Below are positions 12,201 through 21,876 of a DNA stretch of 64,000 nucleotides, piece after piece (positions within the stretch are counted from its first letter, which is position 1; each line of letters starts with the position of its first letter). The notes under the pieces are model-generated. The model searched no databases and was not told the DNA's origin. It was given only the letters and a program-made list of their open reading frames with translations. The stretch is from Epichloe hybrida. Its lineage: Eukaryota; Ascomycota; Sordariomycetes; Hypocreales; Clavicipitaceae. A program made the position numbers and the translations under genes. The stretch is from NCBI GenBank assembly GCA_019022495.1, contig JAFEKR010000048.1:186001-250000 (forward strand), read 5' to 3'.

Positions 12201-13531
12201 TGTTCGGGGTTGAGCGCCAGCTCCTTTTCGCCTCCGCCAGCTTGCATCGTCAACGTTGCCTCGTAGGTATACAGGCTGCTGTTGGGCTGTTCTGACTTGA
12301 TACGTCCACCGAGTCTGCTTAATTCGCTCGAAGAGACCATGGAGGATGTCTCCGGCAGGGCCTGCTTGATCTTCAAGTTTGTCTCGCCATCGAGATTCGC
12401 CGTCTCGATGTAGCAGAGACCTTCGGGCTCAGAGCTGGCAACGAGGACGAGATCTGCGGGGAATGGCTCTTCCGATTCCACGCGAATGATGTCTCCCACG
12501 GCCACATTGATCCATTTGGTTTCGGTGAAGCTCGAGCCGCGCAAAACCCGTGCCTTGGATGTGTTGAGTGCGTTGTCGGCCTGTTTTCTCCGATAATCTT
12601 CCACTAATTCCTTACCCGCTGAGATGAGAAGCACAATCAGCAGAGGCGCAATGGTCGTATATCGATTCGTCGGCGAGAGACCGGGAATTTGTTGTAAGCC
12701 AGCCGTGAACAAGAAGAAGATGTTGGCGAATTTGGAGAATTGCTCGAGGAGGAACTTGGGAAGAAACGTGGCAATATTGTACTTGGCCGTCGAGATGTGG
12801 TTGTCGACGTACTTGTTCGCTGCGTTGGCGGGTGGGTTGTTGAGGTGGATGATTCGAGGTCCCAGGGTTGAGGGGTCTGGTCTATTGCGGCCAAAGCCAA
12901 AGCCAAAGCCAAATTTGAAGTTGCCCATGTCGAAGCCTTTGCTCTTTTGTCCCTGCTGGGCATCGGCTCCGGAGGCGGCAACACGACGCTCTTGGCCATG
13001 TTCTGTCAAGGGCAAGTCCATTTCCGAGTATCCTTGACCCATGCCGAGTCTATTCTTGACTTTTCCTACGAAGCCTCCACCCATGCTCAGCACACTGTTT
13101 CGATTCCTAGCATTGTTTCGACTGGACGCAGATGGGCCGTCAGCTGCACCTCCATGCTGGTAGTATGAAGCACCGTCGGCGGGATAGTCGTCAAAGTCGT
13201 CGGCATAACGCTGGTAATTGCCCAGCTCTGATGTCTGGCTGTATTGCCTGTTCATGTACGGTCCGCTCGCGCCCTGGCTCGAGAGAGCCAGCCCAGCGCC
13301 GCCAGAGCGAGCTGCGGATGGGCTTGATTCGCCGACAAAATCATCATAGGAAACGGACGGTCGGCCTTGTGGTTCTTGATCGTGGCTGTAGCGTCGCATC
13401 AAATCGTCATCGTTCAAGGCTGATCTTTGGCCGCCGCCGTAAATAGGCTGGTCATTGTCCAGATCCAGCAAGACGTCGTCACGATTCCCCGAGGGGCCGG
13501 TGTGTTGACCTCCTGTCAGTCTTCCAGCCAT
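9233..13531 (-). CDS. DRS2: P4-type phospholipid flippase, Drs2-like
   Basis: Exons on the minus strand: 13531-10310, 10210-9543 and 9413-9233 (introns of 99 and 129 bp), giving 1356 aa, almost the length of yeast Drs2 (1355). The protein would flip aminophospholipids to the cytosolic leaflet of trans-Golgi/endosomal membranes, normally with a Cdc50-type partner. Visible marks: the actuator motif DGET, the P4-specific PISL in a transmembrane helix, the phosphorylation motif DKTGTLT with Asp609, KGAD in the nucleotide domain, and the hinge motif GDGAND. A long acidic, Gln/Gly-rich N-tail precedes the first helix. The C-terminal exon restores the basic tail after DYRPR (MEQFQKAIRKVRQVQRMRKQ), a region used for autoregulation in Drs2. 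The second intron is a multiple of three and contains no stop, so retention would be translatable. Confidence 0.95.
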
Positions 13532-14363
13532 GCTGGAGGATGAGCAAGGCTCAAACAGTCGGGATGGGGGCTGATGATGCGGCGCATGCAGAGTCGAGTT
13601 GTCGTGGCTAAAATCGGGAAAGCGAGGGAGGGTTCAAGGTAGCTCAATCGCCGGCGAGGCACCAGTTGTAGATTCCTTTGAGGTACAGTCGGGGAGACTG
13701 AGCAGGAGACGTCTTGATTTGGATTTGACGAATGTGTGGAAGAAGAAGCGAGGTGTTGGTGTGACGATGCGGATGCGGCTGCGGCTGCGCGGCAAATTGA
13801 AAGATGGCGTTGTCTGTCTGGTTGGTGTCTGGCCCTGGCTGGACGGGGAGAAGAAAATAGACCGAAGGTACAAGAGTGCACGTGGCTGGGTGAGGGCTTG
13901 GGTAAGTACCAGCTCAATTTCGAAGACTTGCAGTTTGCTGGCCCCCCTGCACAGCCTCCACTCCAACGTCTGCCAGGCCAGGGGCACTTCCTTTCCTCAC
14001 AGCATCGATGGCGTTCAGTCATAAGAGTGCTGGGCCCCTATTCTTGTGGGTGGAGGTCCTGGAGGGTGGCTGGCAGGCAGGTGTACGGAGCATTGAGCAA
14101 TGATGGGCCCTCACTGATCAGGCTAAGCCAACTTGCAAAGCATGAAACGGTCGAAGGTGGACACTTGCAAGTTGCATCCCAATGACGAGAGAAGCCAATG
14201 AATAACAAAACAATTGATTGGCGGCAAACCCACCTTCAACCACCAACCAGTCTCTCATCCGAATCCCTCCGCGTTGCACCATCAACAAACCATCATCGCA
14301 TCTCTGCACCGCCTCGCCTCTGTCCTGCCTCTTGCTCACCCAAGGTACACGCCACGTTCAACC
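13532..14363. promoter_or_regulatory. Divergent promoter region between DRS2 and CRIPT
   Basis: An 832-bp interval separates the starts of the minus-strand flippase and the plus-strand CRIPT gene, so it must hold both promoters. I see no separate gene; open frames on both strands are overlapping and without domains. Individual binding sites could not be assigned with confidence. Confidence 0.4.
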
Positions 14364-14933
14364 ATGGTGTGCGGAAAGTGTCAGAAACTGTCCAAGACGA
14401 CCCTGGCAACACCAGATGTCAAAAAGAAGAGCGAGATGTACCATGGGTCTCCTGCTGGACCCTCAACCAAGGCATCTGGGTCGAAAGCCGCCACGCTCGG
14501 GCAGAGCGGCGTGGTCAAAGTAAGTCACTCTCTTGACGTGAATAGGAATGGTCAGCACTGACCGACCAACTTTTACAGAGCAAACTCTTGTCCAAGTCGG
14601 CCAAGAATCCGTATGCCCAGTATTCAAGGTATCTTCACATCTCGCATCCCCCCCCCTCCCCCCTTCTGGTGACCAGAGAAGACTTGTTGCTAAAAGCGAG
14701 ACAATACGCTGGCAGTGCATGTGCAAAGTGCAAGACCAAAGTATCCCAAGGCCACTCACTGTGTCAGACGTGCGCGTACAAGAACGATTGTAAGTATGCA
14801 GGTCCCCATGGAATGATGAACGCAATTAATGAAACTGTGAAACTTAGCATGCGCAATGTGTGGCAAACCGAATAGAGAGACCAAGGCGAATGCTGCCCCT
14901 TCCGTCACTGGGCAGAAGTTCACGTTGAAGTGA
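14364..14933 (+). CDS. CRIPT: CRIPT family protein (cysteine-rich PDZ-binding protein homologue)
   Basis: Four exons (14364-14519, 14579-14628, 14716-14789, 14848-14933) with introns of 59, 87 and 58 bp encode 121 aa. The N-terminus MVCGKCQKLSKTTLATPDV and the C-terminal cysteine pairs (CAKCKTK, CQTCAYKND, CAMCGKPN) give the CRIPT zinc-binding pattern in the correct order and spacing; two of them are completed across splice sites. Animal CRIPT was first described as a PDZ partner, but fungi lack that setting. More recent work places CRIPT in pre-mRNA splicing (minor spliceosome), so a splicing or RNA role is the more likely reading here. The length is close to the family norm of about 100 residues, with a small Gly/Ser insertion after residue 30. 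Confidence 0.9.
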
Positions 14934-15073
14934 GATAGACACCCTGAGCGTTCCCACGCACATATACATACACGACATGTAGGATAATATTCCGTACTCA
15001 TGATATCAATGTGTTCAAAAATGGCCGCATCGCGTCACGTACACCCCCCCCCCCTTTTTTATTCCCCAACTGT

Positions 15074-16105
15074 TCACAAAGTAGCCTTGATGGCCCCATT
15101 CAGCACCTTGTTCAGCCATTCCGCAATGCCCCTGTTCACCTGCTCACTCGCCTCGACCAACGCCCAATGCGCGGCCTCGACCTCCCTGCGGGTCAGATCT
15201 CGGAAGTGCTTCTCCATGCCCGCCGACATGGCCGGGGGCAGCGCGGCATCCTTGGTGGCCGCGATGAACAAGGCAGGCGCCTCAACTTGCCTGAAGTTCC
15301 TGGCCAGCTCCAGCTCCTCCTCGTGGTTGATCTTGCGCGTGCGGTACCAGTTCAGGGGCCCGCGCATCGGCGGCTCCGGCTGCCGCATGTACTGCCGGGC
15401 ATAGTGGTCGGCCTCCTCCCTGGAAAGCAGCGGCGAGAGTCCCAGCAGCGGCAGGTTGTCGAACTGGACGCCGTCCCAGGTGGTGAAGGCGCGCTCGCCG
15501 TTGGGCCCTGCGCCGCCAAACATGCCGTTCAGGAACTGCCAGACGTGCTGCTCCGAGCGCAGCCTCTCCTCGACGTCGGGCCCCGCGAGCTGGAGCTGGT
15601 AGCGAAAGTTGACGAGCCTGCCGGCGGCCACGTGGTCCTCCAGCGAGGCCCAGCGGGTGGCCGGGGCCTGGAACGCCGTGCACACGCTGAAGACGGCCTT
15701 GATCAGCCCGGGATGCCACAGGGCGACGCGCCAGGCGACGGCGCCGCCCCAGTCGTGTCCGCCGAGGATGATCTGCCCTTCCTCCCCCACAAACTTGGTC
15801 GCCAGCGCCTTGATGTCGTCGGATATGCTCTTGAAGGACCACTGGTGCAGGTCGTCGGGTCGTGACGTGCCAGCGTACCCGAGCATGCTGGGTGCCACGA
15901 CCCGGAACCCAAGCGACATGAGATGGGGGATCTGGTAGCGCCATCCAAAGTTCAGGTCGGGAAAGCCATGGAGGAGGAACACCGTGTCGATGGGCTGCCT
16001 GCTGTTCTGCGGTGCCCCAATCATGTAGGAGTATGTTTTGCCGCGAATCTGCGCCGTTTCCTCACGGACTCGTGCGTCGTGCGGCACGAGCTTGCTTGTG
16101 TCCAT
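15074..16105 (-). CDS. Epoxide hydrolase-like alpha/beta hydrolase
   Basis: Single-exon gene for a 343-aa soluble alpha/beta hydrolase. Seen: the oxyanion-hole motif HGFPD at residues 46-50; the nucleophile elbow GHDWGG with Asp118, where an aspartate rather than a serine marks the epoxide hydrolase/haloalkane dehalogenase branch; and the catalytic His313 near the C-terminus (EAAHWAL). The cap region contains tyrosines that could activate the epoxide. No signal peptide, so cytosolic or peroxisome-adjacent action is inferred. It would convert an epoxide to a vicinal diol; candidate roles are fatty-acid epoxide turnover or detoxification. The reading frame is GC-rich in its central part, and the antisense strand is open as a by-product. 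A homopolymer (C)n-(T)n lies just past the stop at about 15044-15060. Confidence 0.9.
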   Translation of the reverse strand: MDTSKLVPHDARVREETAQIRGKTYSYMIGAPQNSRQPIDTVFLLHGFPDLNFGWRYQIPHLMSLGFRVVAPSMLGYAGTSRPDDLHQWSFKSISDDIKALATKFVGEEGQIILGGHDWGGAVAWRVALWHPGLIKAVFSVCTAFQAPATRWASLEDHVAAGRLVNFRYQLQLAGPDVEERLRSEQHVWQFLNGMFGGAGPNGERAFTTWDGVQFDNLPLLGLSPLLSREEADHYARQYMRQPEPPMRGPLNWYRTRKINHEEELELARNFRQVEAPALFIAATKDAALPPAMSAGMEKHFRDLTRREVEAAHWALVEASEQVNRGIAEWLNKVLNGAIKATL

Positions 16106-16681
16106 TGTGGAAAAGAGAGCCTCTTCTTCTTCTCGTTTGGCAGACTGGTAGGGCTATCAGAGGTGACGGTTCCGAGTTTGTTTGTTATATACATATGCAA
16201 GTGGCGGCAACGGTACGGGGTGATTCGCACAACAACAATGCTGATTGTGCGAAACGGAAATCCGTTCATGATATTCTCGGGGCTAAAAATGTAGCTCGAC
16301 GGAACATCCCACCATCTGGGCACCATCTGGGATAGCTTTGGGCCTCGCACATTTCGTCATGTGTCCGCTTTCCCCGTCCACAATGCAACCCATTGGCAAT
16401 GGCCTTGCTTGTCTTGTCCGACGGGGCGGGGCAGCCGGACGCACCGAGGTTGGGCGCCGTTGACCAGGCTTATTAATATTTGCTCACTCACGAGTCACAC
16501 CTGCAGTGCAGCACGGAGTACAGACTACATAGTACGGAATCCCGTTTCTGCTGGCCATTATCCATGCTCTCACCTCAACATAGCTTCGAGTCGGTCGGTC
16601 CCGAAATAAAAACATAAAGTTACAAGAGCCATGCTTTTTACAATCTCCCCATGAACCCCATAACAAAACCTGACTCTTAAT
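16106..16681. other. Intergenic region upstream of the hydrolase and downstream of pinin
   Basis: No supported gene. It should contain the promoter of the minus-strand epoxide hydrolase and the 3' end of the pinin gene. Near-copies of the TACTCCGTA motif (CACGGAGTA and AGTACGGAAT) occur at about 16513-16540. Confidence 0.4.
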
Positions 16682-17863
16682 CTAGTAAATCACCATGTCC
16701 TCATCGGCGTCAACCAGAACATATCCCGACTCGTCGTGCGGATCGTGTTGCGCCGCCGTTTTCGGCACGTCAACATGCCCTTTTCCCGCAGCAGCATCGT
16801 CCTTTTCAAGCTCCTCTGGCTCCTCTGGCTCCTCTGGCTCCTCTGGTTGTGTTGTCATCTTTTTGCCTTCTCCCTCATCCGTTTTGTCTTGACAACGATC
16901 TGAGTCCTCCCGCGAACCATATCGACTTGCATGGCGCTGCTTCAAAGCCCTGAAATCATCCTCTTCCTTCGCTATCGTAATCTTCGCAGCACGAATCTGC
17001 TCGTCGATGATGTCTTCCTGATCAGCAGTCCGCTTCCAGGGCAAGTAGTACTATTGCACGTTAATTTGGGGTGCTGCTCCATGAAAGTCGCCAAGTGTTT
17101 TCATTTTCCTCACAATGGTAGGCTCGGCCTTGGTCTTCAGGAATTCCGCCAGAGCAAGTATTTTAGAATGTCTGTGCCGCATCTGCGTCCAAAACACCAT
17201 TAGTACTGACAGCGCTCATATCCACATCTGAAAAGGTGCTTCGTCATCAAGAGAAACAAAGGAAAACCCACAACTTGCTCTTGGAACTCAACCTGTTCGA
17301 CTAGCCGCGTCTCTCGTATCTTGGAGAGCTTCTCCGCTCGTCTCTGATCATCTTCGTCCCTTTGCTTCTGCAGTCTCTCCTGCTGCCGTCGTTCTATTTC
17401 TTGGCGCCGCTTGTGCTGCGAATTCGTGTTTGTTTGACTAAGTGTGCTCAGTAAGCCGCCGAATAACCGTTTCCCTCGCTTCTTCTCCTCCTGTGAGGCG
17501 GAGTCTCTTCGATCTTGTGATGATACATCATGACTAGATGGTCGGCGAGGAGCCCAACTTTCTCGTCGGGGCAGTTCTGATGCCGATTCTGGTGGTTGCT
17601 CGCGTGCGTCTTCTCCTTGTCGTTGTCGCTTGGTGCTCTTGCCATCGTCGTTGTAGTCGACGTCGACTGGAGATGCCTTCCTCTTGAGCGTTGTTTCGTC
17701 GTTTGGAGGAGGAGGAGGAGCATGCCCATCTCGCTTTGGCGACCCATCCACGACCTGGAGGCCGCTGAAAAGTTTGACATGTCAAGTCAGTGGTTGAACG
17801 TGCAATGGGACTGCCGGGAGCAAAACGCGGGAAGCACCAGACTTACGCCTCTTCTGTGGCCAT
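16682..17863 (-). CDS. Pinin/SDK/MemA domain protein (splicing-associated)
   Basis: Four exons on the minus strand: 17863-17847 (17 nt), 17764-17272, 17182-17114 and 17050-16682; introns 82, 89 and 63 bp; product 315 aa. The domain begins with KRLFGGLLSTLSQ, runs through a charged coiled coil (RRQEIERRQQERLQKQRDED), and ends in the typical FLKTKAEP, then YYLPWKR motif; the last two parts are joined only by splicing. This is the pinin_SDK_memA family, whose animal member is a nuclear speckle and exon-junction-associated splicing factor. The N-terminus is Lys/Arg-rich with RKASPVD-type nuclear signals. The C-tail is acidic, with an in-frame EEP repeat from a GGCTCCTCT tandem at about 16810-16848. 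It shares a 499-bp divergent promoter with PHF5A/Rds3. Confidence 0.88.
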
Positions 17864-18362
17864 GATGCAGATGACTCCAAACAGCAGATTTATTGCATGA
17901 CTGTACCCGGTGCACAGAGTCCCCTCGCAGCTGTCCTTATCCTCGAGCTATGCGCGCGCATAACAACACGGGGATGTTCATTTGGGAATCAAGTTGTCCC
18001 GTCGACATGAGGTGTGGGAACGCGCGGGTTTGACATGAAATTTGAAAGAGCCCGCATCCTACGTATGTATGTACATACATACAGCAGGAGCGGGCCTAAA
18101 CCCCTTGTGGCCTAATACTCCGTACAGTTGTCTGGCCTTATGGACCTGGCCGCACCGACGTCTTCGAGCCAGGGGCCATCGCCGTCCACAGTCCACAGCC
18201 AGCAAGGCTGAGAAAGCTTGGAGAAAGTTCCATCTCGTTTCTCGCTGCCTGCCTTGCTGGCCAAAGCAAACCCTCTCTTCTTTCAACCCTCCGCAACCGC
18301 CTCTGGGGAGCTACGTCATTCCCTCTGGCCCTCTGGCGCTTTTTTTTTTTCCCTTTCTCACA
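17864..18362. promoter_or_regulatory. Divergent promoter between pinin and PHF5A/Rds3
   Basis: Only 499 bp separate the two start codons, so both promoters lie here. It contains an exact TACTCCGTA at 18116-18124 and a T-rich stretch (about 18340-18352) just before the PHF5A start. Sharing of control elements by two splicing genes is inferred from the layout. Confidence 0.5.
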
Positions 18363-18855
18363 ATGTCTCGCCATCATCCGTAAGTCCCAAGCCCGAGACC
18401 ACTACACTCGTCCTATCAAACATGCCAGCCCAGCCTTGCTAACAGCGCCGTTCCCACGCAGCGATCTCGTAATGTGTCGGAAGCAATCCGGCATCGCCAT
18501 CGGTCGTCTCTGCGACAAATGCGACGGCAAGTGCCCCGTCTGCGACTCCTACGTGCGCCCCACGACTCTCGTGCGCATCTGCGACGAATGCAGCTTCGGC
18601 AATTACCAGAACAAGTGCGTCGTCTGCGGCGGCGAAGGCATTTCCGACGCCTTCTACTGCTTCGAGTGTACGCGGCTGGAGAAGGATCGTGACGGGTGTC
18701 CCAAGATTATAAATCTTGGCAGCTCCAGAACAGACGTACGCTGCTCCCCCCTTTGCAGTTGGTTCTAATTTGCTCATTCTGGCTCTATGCTGACCCCGTT
18801 TTCCCTGGAATAGTTGTTCTATCAAAAGAAGACGAATCGGTCGGCGAATTACTAG
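18363..18855 (+). CDS. RDS3: SF3b subunit PHF5A / Rds3
   Basis: Exons 18363-18379, 18462-18735 and 18814-18855 (introns of 82 and 78 bp) give 110 aa, the same length as human PHF5A. The sequence is near-canonical: [16 protein letters not shown] at the start, then the cysteine pairs [24 protein letters not shown] and CFEC that hold three zinc ions in a knotted fold, then DRDGCPKI and a Q/K-rich tail ending SANY. PHF5A is part of the SF3b complex of the U2 snRNP and contacts the branch-point adenosine pocket. The first exon is only 17 nt and its last codon is completed by the second exon. The first intron has a clear CTAAC branch site before CAG. Confidence 0.97.
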
Positions 18856-19469
18856 CCTTGAAGTGGCCCGGGTGTGGGCAGTTTTACTTTTAAAACTAAA
18901 AGAAAAAGAAAAAAAAAAAAAACTTTTCCTTCTTCAAAAGCTCCCGGAGAAATGCATGCTCAGCGACAGACGGTTCTGACGCACGGGGGGGCGTGATTAT
19001 TTTTGATTTCATTTTCGTGGTGTTCTGGCGTCATGGCGTCCTGCGAGACGAGAAAGAAGCTACGAGGGGTTACTGACATCTTACACAAATTACGTGTGTT
19101 TGGTCAGGACACGTACTTTGTGGGATATCTCACCGAACGCACGTGGTTGCTTTGCAAGCTGGCTGAAACGAACCTGTTTCGACAAGTGACAAAGTTGGCT
19201 CGATGACTGTGGATGAACCAAATTGTGTGGAATTTCCTGTATTCATGTCTGACTAAAAGATGCGTGTCCAAGACAGGCATTTGCATTTCATGTACAATAG
19301 CCACCAAGGTGCTTGTTCAAGTGGTAAATCTCATTATTGAATGTTCCCCCCAATGTTGAGTGTCGATTAGTACAAAAGAAAATGAATTCCCCAATCAGTC
19401 CCTCAAAACTCCCCACGATGCTGCAAAAGTAAAGCGCGTAATGTACAAGTCTGGGCCGAACAAATTTGC
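18856..19469. other. 3' intergenic region between convergent PHF5A and PEX26
   Basis: Convergent gene ends. It holds an A-rich run (about 18896-18922) and no supported gene. The PEX26 message may extend into it; see the alternative last exon described for PEX26. Confidence 0.4.
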
Positions 19470-20268
19470 TCAGATATAGCTCACCTTGGTACCCATCCCC
19501 GCAGTGGCCAATACCTTGTTCCATGAGGCACCCAGAATCCGTTGAATGCGTTGACGAAGGCCTCTGTGGCCAAGCATGACGAGGAATCCGACCAGAAAGG
19601 CCAGGAATCGCATGAGCAAGGCTGGATTGCCGTTGAGAGAGACAGCAAGCCCCTGGATGGCATTCTGCAGCCGGCCCATGATCATGCTGGCTCGAGCAGT
19701 GAATGTAGCAGGCGAGATTGCCTCGCTCTTGCTTCGTGATGACATGGACGACTTGTTTGGCCGATGTTGTGGAGTGTTCTGGCGAGCTCTGCTGCTGCTT
19801 GCAGACGGGGCTTCGACGCCGTAGTCACCCGCAGCACCAGCTTCTTGCTGCCTCGCCCGCTCGTCCTCCAGTCTCTTTCGTTCTCTCGCCTCATTTTCTG
19901 CCTTCTGCCGCCTGGCTTCTTCGACCTCACGACGCAGCTCATCCTCTTGTCTCTGGCGCTCTTCGTGTTCTAATCGCTCTTGCTCTTGTTGTTCCTCCTG
20001 CAAGCTCTGCAGTGCCTGAAGAAAAGCCTCCCTGCGTTCTTCGTCCAAAACAGAGCTCACGCTGATGAACTCTCGGGCATAGTCCCACTCGTTGTTCCGT
20101 AGTAGAACGTGAAGTGTGTACAGCTCGAGAATCTTGACCCGGGCGTTGAGGTCGCGAGGCGTATTCGCACCATTGGTCCCGGGAGCCGGTGACCTGTATC
20201 GCGAGCTTGTGCGCGACCCGGGTGCCGGCGACCCTTCGAACTTGCCCGCCAGATCGAAGTTGGGGGCG

Positions 20269-20300
<32 letters not shown>

Positions 20301-20964
20301 CGCCAAGTAGGTCTCCAAGCGTCTTTGGTTTAGTATCTGATCTCGAGCATGCGCAAGAAGAAGAGTAGCTCTGGAAAATGACCAAGGTTGGGTCAGCATC
20401 TCATTGTTGACTTGTAAGTTTTTGCCTCACGAGGAGGGAATGCGATGAGACAGGAGGGTTCGCTTACAAGTTGATGACGACGTCTGTATCAACGTCGCCT
20501 TCCACGTCGTGGTAGCCGTTGTGGACGACTTCCTCCCAAACCCGTCCGTCGCGCACCTTTGCGCACAACGCCCTCCATTCCGGATTACCGAACGCGTCCT
20601 TGCCCTCTTCAGGGTTCATCTCTAGTATGGCATTGAGAATGGTCAAGTATAGGCTCCACACCTTGATTCGGGTGGTTCTCGAAGCAGAAGCAACTGGTGC
20701 AGGTTCGCCATCATCCGCCGAACAAGGTGAGAAGATGAGCGGCGTCAGGGTGGTGAGTGCCTCGGGCAAGCGACGCGTCAAGAACAAGGTTGAGGCTTGT
20801 CGATATGTCTTGGATATCTGAGACGTCTGCCTCGACGCGGAAGTGGAGGAGCGCAGGGAGGCAACCGATGAAGAAAGAATGTTGTGCGTGTACGAGTCCG
20901 AGGTGGAGGCAGTCATGGCGGGACTACCAGCTGGCAAATGCGATCTGTTGACTGACGACGGCAT
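19470..20964 (-). CDS. PEX26: Peroxin 26, tail-anchored peroxisomal membrane protein
   Basis: Two exons, 20964-20468 and 20370-19470, around a 97-bp intron, give 465 aa. PEX26 recruits the Pex1/Pex6 AAA complex to the peroxisome for recycling of the import receptor Pex5; filamentous fungi use it in place of yeast Pex15. Seen: a helical N-terminal half ([20 protein letters not shown]), a long charged coiled coil rich in Glu/Arg/Gln, and one strongly hydrophobic segment near the C-terminus ([18 protein letters not shown]) followed by basic residues, as expected for a tail anchor. A run of about ten threonines just after the splice junction is coded by a trinucleotide microsatellite (about 20271-20300). 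The end is uncertain: GTGAGC follows the Lys codon, and a CAG acceptor near 19420 could add a short alternative last exon. Confidence 0.85.
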
Positions 20965-21876
20965 GATGGCGGGTAAGTAACCAGCGACTTGGTGGGTTTT
21001 ATCGTCTTCGGCATGTATGGATGGCGGCTGTTTATAAGATGACCGAGTTGTCGGTCGTTGGATTTACGCCGGCCAAAGCTGCAAGGATGGCCGAGCTATG
21101 AATGAATAGGCAGGCGATGGAATGCCACTCGGCGGTCCTCCTTTTATGTGACTGAATTCGACGACGGCGGCGGCGGGCGGCGGCGGGAAAGAAGTCGACG
21201 ACGATTGAGTTGGTGCAGAAACCGACGACGATTGACAATTGACAAATTGGCAAGCGTGTGCGATTGATTGCAGGTTGGAGAATTTCTGCGCCGCGGTATC
21301 ATGCACACCACCAACCGCACAGGGTCAAAGAGGAAAACAAAGGGAAGAGGAGCAGAGTCGTGGCCTGCGTGCCAGAGGAGGCCACAAAAAGATGAGGATT
21401 GATCAAATGGCAGACATGACATGTGGTTCCGGCCGCCGTCGACGGAGCATGCCAGTTGCGAAGTACCGATTGTGGTGGAAATGCTGAAAAGTGGACTTCG
21501 GAGTAATATTGAGAGCCGAGGCTCTGATAAAGTGGGCGTGGCAACCTCGGCGCTGGCGGTGTGGCGGGCAAGTCTGTGGTGTGGTAGTGCGGCACCTGCT
21601 GCGACAACCACATGCTCCCTTCTTTGGAGGTATCATCTATCTTGATCGGGCATGCAATCAGTCAACCCCAAGTTCTACGTGTATTATATATCATGTCCAT
21701 CATATAAAAGTGGGCGAAGCAAAAATACAATTTCAACCCAAGCAAGCCCTCCCGGTACCCTTTCCCGTGGTATCGTATATAGTTGAATCTCCTGCTCATC
21801 CAAACAAAAGCTCACAAAGTAGCATCATCAATGCTGTGACTCCCAACCCCGAAAATGGCAGCGCATCCGACCTTCC
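20965..21876. other. Intergenic region upstream of PEX26
   Basis: Contains the PEX26 promoter and the 3' flank of the Haspin gene. No gene is supported; a CGG-rich patch at about 21158-21190 opens several spurious frames. Confidence 0.4.

Noticed and set aside
15011..15865. Plus-strand open frame of 284 codons
   Set aside because: Antisense of the epoxide hydrolase-like gene; caused by GC-rich third positions.
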